This document shows, in pieces, positions 55,123-64,000 of a stretch of 64,000 nt of DNA; position 1 is the first letter of the stretch, and every line of letters begins with the position of its first letter. Where the stretch lies: the NCBI GenBank assembly GCA_021432635.1, contig MU270041.1:1-64000 (forward strand), in the 5' to 3' direction. The notes beneath the pieces were generated by a model. It was not told the origin of the DNA, did not search any database, and worked only from the letters and a program-made list of their open reading frames with translations. The stretch is from Thozetella sp. PMI_491 (lineage: Eukaryota; Ascomycota; Sordariomycetes; Chaetosphaeriales; Chaetosphaeriaceae). Both the position numbers and the translations under genes were made by a program.

Positions 55123-58100
55123 GTGGGAGAGTGAAGATCGAGGTGGAAAACAACTGTATATAACCCAAAGTGTTTGAGGTTTGAGACGTAGGTCAATAGA
55201 TGGACGCTCATCAGCAGTTCCTTACATGGTCATGATCATTATTTTGGAGAAATCGGGGCCAGGTATGCTGTCCTTGACGCTCACCAGCAGCTACACAACT
55301 TGAACTAGCTCCTCACAATGACACGTGACCGAAAGCATCGAAGCATGAACACGACCACATTATCTCTTCCGGCGGTCACGATGACAATACATGCGAGCTA
55401 CGCTCGACGTTCTGCAAGACTCAGGAGATCTTCTCCGATATTGCCACAACCTTATTGTGTGCTATCTAAACCAAGCCTAGTATACAGTCTCTCCATTCCT
55501 TCTGTCACGATCCCTCCTTGGCTGGCCCGCTGTCTCTGCAGCATAAGAGCGGCAACGTCCCCGCGGATAATTGTGGGAACAGTATTTATGTCGGGAAGAT
55601 TGCTCGGTACTATATCGTCAAGTGGCTTCACTCGATATCTGATCCGTCTGCCAACTGTCCTCTCAACCTGAGCCGGGCGTCATTTTTGCATTTCCTACCC
55701 TCGGAATCCTCGTACCTAGCCTAATTCGAGGTTCACCTTTAAGGGACTGTGCCCTGGTTGAGTATTAATATATCGTATGGGATCCGCCACAATACACAAG
55801 CTGGAGTCAGATGCCTACCAACCTATAGTTCGAGCCTGCGCTTTTGGTCAGTGCGGCTCAGATAGCTCGCAGCCCCTGGGTCCTCACAATAGCAATGGCT
55901 TTCTGGTGAGTGATATTGGTATTGAGAGATTTAATGGTAAATATTTGATTGGGTGTTGCTAGTGGACAGATAGAGAACCGGCGAGCATAGATCAGACATC
56001 GACGATACCTTTACTGCCTCATGAAGGCGTCTTTTAAGCCCCCGCCTTAACTATATACGTTAAGCATCGGGCTACAGGCGAGGACCATGTTAATGCCAGT
56101 AATACTAGCGCTGTAGATTTATTCGTATAGCTATGTATGAATCTCGAGGCTTCCTCCTTCCACCAGCCACCATCATGCGGCGGCATGGAGCTAAAGCCAT
56201 GTGCACAATCGAGAATTGGAGATTAGAATAATGCTACTGTAAATCTTTTGGGATGCTATATGTGGTTCTCCACCGCCAATGCATGAACTGCTGGGCCCGC
56301 GCTGGCAAGTCAGTCTATGGCCCAAGCTACGGTGTCGGAATTTACTCCGTTTTAATGGCTGTCGACGCAGACTTCATTGACCTTCGTTGAGTATATTTCA
56401 CTTGCGTAGAACCAAAAGTGACCATGTAGCCGTTGTATTATTCTCGGAGCGAGCGCACCATTATACAGCAGCATCCGGAATCAGTGTGCTACACTTTGAA
56501 AGGTCAAGTTTCCCCAACTATAAGGCCATCTCTGCAGTGTCCGCGTATCGTCTACCCCGCAGGGCGATGGAGAAGTATCGAATGAGTTTTCCCCCTTGGT
56601 ACGGTGTGATAGGTGAGCTGAGAAATAAGCTGCAAGGTGGCGCTTCGCTGCTGTGTAACAAGATCGGGAGGTACCTACCCAACTACGTCATGAGGTGTTG
56701 GAGAAGACAGATGGGGAATGTTTCAGCATTCACGTAGATGGAAGAGAGAGAAGTCGAGGGACCAAAAAAAAACACCGAACATGTAACCTGGTAAGTGTTT
56801 GATGCCCAGCCGATTCTTCATTGCGCCGGTAGGCGGCATCGCTCTGTCGGGAGACAAGGCCCGCTGTCCCCGAACCCAACTGAGCCTTATTTTGTCCCAT
56901 GTCCAATTATGAACGGCACATTGCTGTGCAGCATTTTTCCTTTCACATGCTATGTTCGGCGGAAAATTCGGTCGCCTGACCACCAACTCTGTGGACTGGA
57001 ATGGCCATCTCGTAGACCGGGCCCATGCTGTGACACCCAAGCTCGAAAACACTAAAGAACCACTTGGCGACAATGGGAGCTGGAACTGCCGAGTCGCATG
57101 GGACGACGGCAACATTCCGCCGGGACCCGATCGCCCTTGCGGCCCATGCACCAAGTCCGCGTCCAGCCGCGGGCGGATACCTCTGACACATGGGGCGAGC
57201 TGGTGGGTTAGACGGCGGAGGGCCGAGGCATCTCAGCCAGACAAGTCTCTCCGCTTTCTGCCCGGACTCACGCCTAGAGAAAAGAAGGGGTCCCCTCGAC
57301 GACCTGCGGTGTTGAGCGGCGAGGAATCAAAGCTGCCAAACCGCCAAACTTTCCCAGTGCGACCGGGCGGGAGGGAGAGGGGAGCCCGGCCTGAGGGTTG
57401 CCGCATGGCGGCTGACCTACTGGCTGCTGCTGGGCCGCAAGGGCACGCGCTGGATAAAACGGGCCCGGACCGAAGGGAAGAAACACGGCGGGGCAGATGT
57501 GCTGTCGGTATGTGTGTACACCTGCCTGAGATGGACAGTGGACAGAGTGTACCTCGCACAACGTATGAGGCTGGTGTGATTGGACCCCGCATGACGTTCG
57601 TTGTGTCCCCCGCACTCGACGTAGGCGGCGGCCCCGCCCCCAGCTTCTCTCACACGAGACCCATCTGAAGCAAGCAAGTCGGGGGGCCGGGTCGGCCTGC
57701 TTGGATCCTGCTTGGGTCTTGGTTGGGTCTTGGTTGGGTCGGCGGCACTTTGGTACCCATGACTAGCGCGAAGGCCGCCTACTCACACGGGTGCTCTTGC
57801 CCCGGGCCAGAAATCTGGTTCGCGAACAGGCCCCCCCTTTCAGGCGCATCCCGCACCCACGCGTCCACCGACCCCGCCCTTGCCCCATTTTACCCACGCT
57901 ACACTTCTTGGGAAGCCGCATCGCGTCCCGGGTAGACCTCGAATTCTGGCGCCAAGGGGCCATGGTCCCCCCTAGTCTCCCGCGACGAAAGGCGGGGTAG
58001 CGTGACGCTTTCCGTCCACTGGTCCCCATCGGCGGGCAAGGGGGCAGTTCGTCGGGGCTGCTGCTCTACGTACTCCAGCAGAAGCTCCTCCTCTCCCAGG

Positions 58101-58477
58101 GCATCTCTACCTCCATCCCAACTTGTCGCATCCCCCCTTCTGCCCGGTGTTGTTCCGTCACACAGCAGACGCCTTCCTGTACGCAGCGGCCTTGACATGT
58201 GCCACAGCCTCTGATGTAGGGCACAAGCAGAACCTCTGGCCGGTCGCAAGCTGCCCTCCCCCCGTGAGACATACCCATTTACCCGACACTGTTTCTCTTC
58301 CATTCCAAGAAACTCCAAAAAAATAGGTGCCGGCTGTTGAAGTCGAACCCAGCCCCAGCGAGCGTCCCCGGCATCGTCGCGCCATTGCGAGCCGTCACAT
58401 GTGAACAGATGATAGCACCTGGCTCTCTGTGTCCTGACTGCGAAAGCGCCTAAGGGAATTCGCCCAAGGAGTCGCCA
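55123..58477. other. 3.3-kb gene-free region upstream of the transhydrogenase gene
   Basis: The first part looks mixed to AT-rich, and the part after about 56950 GC-rich. Long frames on both strands there (56952-57668 plus, 57899-58633 minus) overlap others, lack domains and are taken as chance. A tandem repeat lies at 57714-57740. The final few hundred bases are the transhydrogenase promoter and leader. Confidence 0.5.
57714..57740. repeat. 11-bp tandem repeat, 2.5 copies
   Basis: GGGTCTTGGTT occurs twice in tandem and is followed by GGGTC. Confidence 0.85.
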
Positions 58478-61400
58478 ATGTCGTGGACTCTCCTCCGCCC
58501 GGCCCTGGGCCACCAGGCCTCGCACTCGTCGCAGTCGGCTGAGCGTGTCGCTCGCCAGTCCATTGCCCGCGCCCTCGGTGAGTTCTCGCCTCTGACGTCT
58601 CTCACCCCGCCTTCGCGCGCCTGCTGGAACCAACCGCGGCCCTAGCCGCCGTTTAAGCTTGGAGCCCGCTGAACTCTAATGAACTTTCAACAGACTTGTC
58701 CCCTGTCCTCCTCGCCGGGACGGCCGTTAGCTCCCAGCGAGCATGGCACAACACCCTGAGACGGGACCGTCCTGCCGTGGCGCCTGTGGCTTCCCTCGCC
58801 CTCGTGCCTAGGAAGCCCCAGCCGCTGCAGCTCGTCCGCCATGCCTCGGTTCTTTCGTCGATCCCGGCCAGAGCCGCGGCCTCCGCGACCTACTCGACGG
58901 ACGCGGCCGCCGTTCTGCCGCCCACGACGCCCTATGCTAACCTGACCGTGGGCGTGCCGCGCGAGGTGTACCCCGGCGAGCGCCGGGTGGCCATCACGCC
59001 GCAGAACGTCGCATTGCTGCTCAAGAAGGGCTTCGCCAAGGTTCTCATCGAACGCGGCGCCGGCGCCGAGGCCGAGCTGTTGGACTCCGAGTATGACAAG
59101 GCCGGCGCGACGCTTGTTGACGGAGCTGCCCCAGTCTGGGCCGGGGCCGACATCCTGCTCAAAGTTCGCGGCCCAACCCTCGCCGAGCTCGACAACGCCA
59201 AGGAAGGGCAGACCATCATCAGCTTCATCCAGCCCGTGCAGAATAAGCCGCTGGTCCAGAAGCTCGCCGCTAAGAAAACCACTTCGTTCGCCATGGATCT
59301 GATCCCACGCATCTCGCGTGCTCAAGTCTTCGACGCCCTCAGCAGCATGGCCAACATTGCCGGCTACAAGGCGGTCCTCGAGGCCTCTAACAACTTCGGC
59401 CGCTTCCTGACCGGCCAAGTCACTGCCGCCGGCAAGATCCCGCCCTGCAAGGTGCTGGTCATCGGCGCTGGTGTGGCTGGCCTGAGTGCCATTGCTACTG
59501 CCAGGCGCCTCGGCGCTATCGTGCGCGGCTTTGACACGCGGCCCGCTGCCCGCGAGCAGGTGCAGTCGCTCGGCGCTGAGTTCATCGAGGTCGAAATCGA
59601 GGAGGACGGCTCAGGTGCCGGTGGTTATGCCAAGGAGATGTCCAAGGAGTTCATTGAAGCTGAGATGAAGCTCTTCACCGAGCAAGCCCGCGAGGTAGAC
59701 ATCATCATCACGACCGCTCTGATCCCCGGCAAGCCCGCTCCCAAGCTCATTACCAAGGCCATGGTCGAGATCATGAAGCCAGGGTCCGTCGTCGTCGATC
59801 TCGCCGCTGAGGCCGGCGGCAACTGTGAGAAGACCGAGCCAGGCAAGGTGGTTACCTACAGTGATGTGAAGATCATTGGTGAGCTCTACCGCCCGCGCTG
59901 GAACGTGCAATTGGAGGTATACTGACAAAAGATAGGCTACACCGATCTCCCTTCGCGTCTTCCCACCCAGTCGTCTACCCTGTACTCGAACAATATCACC
60001 AAGTTCCTGCTGTCGATGACTCCCAAGGAGAAGGAATTCGGTATCGACTTCAACGACGAGGTCGTGCGCGGAGCCATTGTGACGCAGAAGGGTGAGATCA
60101 TCCCGCCTGCACCTCGCCCTGCACCACCCCCGGCTCCCGCCAAGCCCCCGTCCGCCGCAAAGGAGGCCGAGGTCGTCGCCTTGACCCCATTCCAGAAGAC
60201 TTCCCGCGAGGTCGGTCTCGTCACTGGCGGGATGGGCGCCGCACTCGCCCTCGGCAAGCTTACCGGGCCGCTCTTCATGGGTAACGCTTTCACCTTTGCT
60301 CTCGCCTCACTCATCGGATACCGTGTCGTCTGGGGCGTGCAGCCCGCGCTGCACTCCCCTCTCATGAGCGTGACCAACGCTATCTCGGGCATGGTAGGTA
60401 TCGGCGGTCTTTTCATCCTGGGCGGCGGGTACTTCCCGGAGACGATCCCGCAGGCCTTCGGCGCGGCCTCCGTCCTGCTTGCGTTCGTCAACGTGTCCGG
60501 TGGCTTCGTCATCACCAAGCGCATGCTGGACATGTTCCGACGGCCCACGGACCCGGCTGAATTCCCCTGGCTGTATGGCGTCCCGGCTGTCTTGTTCGGC
60601 GGCGGCTTCCTCGCGGCTGCTTCCACGGGCGCGGCGGGCCTCGTCCAGGCTGGCTACTTGGTTAGCTCTGTGCTCTGCATCAGCTCCCTCTCGGGGCTCG
60701 CGTCGCAGACCACCGCACGGATGGGTAACATGTTGGGCATGCTCGGTGTCGGTTCCGGCGTGTTGGCTTCGCTCCTCGCTGTCGGCTTCTCACCCGAGGT
60801 GCTGACCCAGTTCGCCGGGCTGGCGGCCGTCGGAAGCATTCTCGGTTTCCTCATCGGCAAGCGCATCACGCCGACTGACTTACCCCAGACCGTGGCCGCT
60901 CTTCACTCCGTTGTCGGTCTCGCGGCCGTGCTGACCAGCATTGGAAGCGTCATGGCTGACCTCTCGCATGTCTCAACTCTGCATCTGGTCACTGCCTACC
61001 TAGGTGTGCTGATCGGCGGTATCACCTTCACTGGATCTATCGTCGCTTTCCTCAAGCTCGCCGGCAAGATGTCGTCTCGTCCTCTTATGTTCCCGGGCCG
61101 CCATTTCCTTAACTCTGGCCTCCTCGCGACCAACATTGCCACCATGGGCGCTTTTGTAACCATGGCTCCTGGCTCGCCGCTGATTGCAGCCGGCGCTCTG
61201 GCTGCCAATACTGCCTTGTCATTTATAAAAGGATTCACCACTACTGCCGCCATTGGTGGTGCCGATATGCGTACGTCCCCAGCTGCTCCCTGAGATGCCT
61301 GAAATAGAAGCTAACCTGGACCAGCTGTCGTCATTACGGTCTTGAACGCGTACAGCGGCTTTGCCCTCGTGGCAGAGGGCTTCATGCTTGACAATCCTCT

Positions 61401-62271
61401 ACTGACCACGGTGGGCGCGCTGATAGGCGTGTCTGGTTCTATCCTATCGTATATAGTCAGTTCTCTCCCATTGCATTACTCTTTTCTGGTTGGTGCTCAG
61501 ACTGACAATTTTGAAGATGTGTGTTGCTATGAATCGCTCTATCACTAACGTGCTGTTCGGAGGCATAGCCGCGCCTACGACATCGGACTACAAAATAGAA
61601 GGCAGTGTGACTCAAACAAACGTGGATGAGACGGCTGAGGCCCTCACCAATGCAGAATCGGTCATCATCGTCGTGGGATACGGAATGGCGGTGGCGAAAG
61701 CCCAATACGCCATCTCTGACATCACCCAAATGCTCCGCAGTAAGGGAATCAACGTCCGCTTCGCCATCCACCCGGTCGCCGGTCGTATGCCCGGCCAATG
61801 CAACGTGCTCTTGGCCGAAGCGAGCGTTCCGTACGACATTGTGCTAGAAATGGACGAGATCAACGACGACTTCAACGACACGGATGTCACTCTAGTGATT
61901 GGAGCTAACGACACCGTGAACCCGATCGCCCTCGAGCCTGGCAGTCCGATCGCGGGCATGCCAGTCCTGCAGGCGTGGAAGAGCAAGCAGGTGATCGTCA
62001 TGAAGAGAGGCATGGCGAGCGGCTATGGTGAGCGCCCTCCGCAGACCCCTTACGTGGCTAGGGGGATCCTGCGAAACATACTGACTTCTACACAGCCGAT
62101 GTCCCGAACCCCATGTTCTTCATGCCTGGTACCAGGATGCTGTTTGGAGATGCTAGAGTGACAACCGAAGGTGAGCATAACCTCTCACCTAGAGCCGTAA
62201 TGTCTGAAGTTGCTGACACGTCCTACCTCTTAGCTATCAAATCCGCCATCGAGACTCGGCTCCATGTCTAG
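58478..62271 (+). CDS. Mitochondrial NAD(P) transhydrogenase (proton-translocating)
   Basis: Seven exons (58478-58577, 58694-59878, 59936-61270, 61325-61455, 61517-62027, 62096-62170, 62234-62271) total 3375 nt, or about 1124 residues. A long presequence ([13 protein letters not shown] onward, about 110 residues) precedes the NAD-binding domain ([56 protein letters not shown]). After a Pro/Ala linker come the membrane helices ([19 protein letters not shown] onward), with [15 protein letters not shown]. The C-terminal NADP-binding domain holds [36 protein letters not shown] and [12 protein letters not shown]. Bacterial PntA and PntB homologues are fused in one chain. The enzyme uses the proton gradient across the inner membrane to reduce NADP+ with NADH, supplying matrix NADPH. 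Confidence 0.93.
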
Positions 62272-64000
62272 ACACAACCTTTTTGCCTTCCTCTTTCGCC
62301 CCCCTAGCTCGTCAAGTAGATACATTGCGCCGGAATGCATGATACATATGGGCTCCTATAGCATTAAGGACCGTCTGTGCAAGCCTAGAAGCTAGATTTC
62401 TTCGGATTTGGACTGATTTCAGTTTTGCCCACTACCGTTGCTAGGATTCTGAATGGGGAGGCTGGTACATGTTTGTCTTTGTTTGTTTCTTGTCCTTTGG
62501 TACCGGGGCGGATCCGCTTTGTACCTAGGCATCTTACCGTCGGACGCCCGCCTCACGGGGAAGAAGCCGTATCCAATAGCTATGCCTCGGGGCAAAGATC
62601 AACATTGAAATTTGTGTCGGCTGCCCGTGTATAGGCGTATGAAGGCTCGTATGGAACCCCCCATGCATGATCAACAGGGAGCGCCTAGAGTTGGCTGGAT
62701 CTGCATAGCGCAGGGGCTGATCGCCCTAGCCAACCCTGTCGGTGTTCCTCCCTCCACCCTGGAATACCCCTGAGGTAGCTGCTCCGCTGCATAGGCCCCT
62801 CTCATCCTCTTGGTTTCGCCCGTACCACAGCGCTCCCATATATCTTGAGACGTCGGAGTCCTAGCTTGCTTCAAGGAGGGCCGGGTAGCTTTGAGGCTAA
62901 GCTCTGGAGCTCGGGGCATGTAGTATTGAGCGCTAACAGCTCATTCGATCACAACCAGCATTCTTGTGCATGACTCGAGTCCTGGAAATCGAAGATGAAG
63001 AATTTTCGGAAGTACGCTACAACTAATAAGTGTTGCATCAACTTAGGGACCAAGAAAGCGTAGCCGTCATTGTTTCATCCCTGATGTAACAAGGCAATCT
63101 TAGGCTAGACTCTCCAAAACCGAATGCTAGGATGCCCGAAGTCGCAACATGTATACTAGAGATCGCAACATGTATCAATTCTCGAAACATCCTCCTGACT
63201 TAGGAAGGCACGCCGGATGTCGCCCGTGAGAAGGATTCGGCACCTGGCCCAAGTGAATAGTGTTTAGCCAATGCTATAGCCAGCATCTGTCTGGGGGTAG
63301 CGCTAGTGCTGCAGTGACTGCTTTGGTTAAGTCTCTTGCCACCCACTCGAGGGATCCAGATACAAGGAAAGAGAGGTGACGGGCCCCGCATGAAGGTACA
63401 ATTGAGGCAGCTCAGTTGCTTCATTACATCCAAGCTCTCTGCCAGTTAGGGACAGAAGTCGGGAGCCTAGTTCTTGTGGCGCTGGATCTCCCCCAGTACC
63501 AATAAACCCCGAGGTAGGTCTCTTAGGAGTTGAGTATTAGATGGTTTGCAGAGAGCCTAGTCCAGATATTTTGGGTTGAAGCTTTCTACCCCATTATAAA
63601 AATTCGGATTCCAACGATGAAAGAGGCACAGACGGCGTACCTCTGTCATTATGTGAAGAGAACTTCGACACAATCTGGTACCCACCAGTCTGAATGTCAT
63701 CTACACTAAGGATGATAGTAAGATAGGGGCCATGGAGGTTCGTGATCAAGGTGGTACCGAGCGATAGACTCTGACCAATGCAGGTTCTAAGGGCCCACGA
63801 TAGAATAAGCAAGCCGTGAATGTATCCAAGGTGGAAGCTATCAGGATCTTTTTTTTTTTTTTGGCGAGCTGCCGGCCCGATCATTTCTGTACTTAGACAA
63901 TGTGATGAGCTGGTGTGGCTGTATTCCCATCCAATCGCGCTGCAAACGACGTTTTATGTGCCATTGCGGGGCCTTGCGCTAGCTGAACTACAGGGTTTGC
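62272..64000. other. Intergenic, no gene recognised
   Basis: Downstream of the transhydrogenase. Small frames are unsupported. There is a poly-T tract of 14 bases (63849-63862) and a 13-bp direct repeat TCGCAACATGTAT (63142-63154 and 63163-63175). Confidence 0.5.

Noticed and set aside
56952-57668. 238-codon plus-strand open frame
   Set aside because: GC-rich region with long frames on both strands at once, no domain, no conserved pattern and a biased composition; most likely chance.
58335-58365. tRNA-like GGTTCGA motif on the minus strand
   Set aside because: The surrounding bases form an imperfect palindrome, not a T-arm; no acceptor stem was found.
57899-58633. 244-codon minus-strand open frame overlapping the transhydrogenase start
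   Set aside because: Antisense to exon 1 of a secure gene, Arg/Gly-rich and without any motif.

Overview
The window is nuclear DNA of a filamentous ascomycete (Pezizomycotina, most likely Sordariomycetes; this placement is inferred). Evidence: short GT-AG introns of about 50-80 nt that often carry a CTAAC-type branch site, compact genes on both strands, families typical of moulds (CFEM and PTH11-like receptors, HET domain, GtaA-type glutaminase, CAZymes, secreted SET protein), and nuclear genes for mitochondrial proteins. Exon coordinates were deduced by hand from reading frame, splice signals and family conservation; none is confirmed by RNA data.

Layout. 1-12 kb: secreted glutaminase (2086-4405), a Ser/Thr-rich single-pass surface protein (5719-6987), an FAD monooxygenase (7304-8545, minus), a seven-helix rhodopsin-fold protein (9055-10188, minus) and a small GPI-type cell-wall protein (11576-12079). 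12-24 kb: a SET protein with a signal peptide (12689-14112), SDH3 (14890-15608), TAF6 (16092-17560, minus), a CPA-type cation/proton antiporter (18187-20059, minus), a secreted amidohydrolase (20387-21343, minus) and a CFEM-PTH11-like receptor (22122-23779, minus). 23.8-27.6 kb is gene-free. 27-35 kb: a FAS1 protein converging on a GH43 enzyme, then a HET-domain gene with a frameshift (31984-33860, minus), then a 75-nt run of N after a poly-T tract. 35-45 kb: an HMT1-type ABC half transporter, an MDR oxidoreductase and an SDR facing each other across a divergent promoter, a multi-pass membrane protein of a fungal orphan family, and a second FAD monooxygenase. 46-55 kb: a membrane-anchored or secreted orphan protein, a GH5 endoglucanase, PGS1 and the complex I subunit NDUFA12. 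58.5-62.3 kb: the fused mitochondrial NAD(P) transhydrogenase.

How the genes fit together. Four genes encode mitochondrial inner-membrane functions (SDH3, PGS1, NDUFA12, transhydrogenase), and PGS1 and NDUFA12 share a 280-bp divergent promoter. Several others act outside the cell or at its surface (glutaminase, GH43, GH5, FAS1 protein, GPI protein, amidohydrolase, CFEM receptor). The 35-45 kb stretch groups redox enzymes with a transporter, but no backbone synthase is present, so a metabolic cluster is only a suggestion. I found no rRNA, CRISPR array, intact transposon or convincing tRNA.
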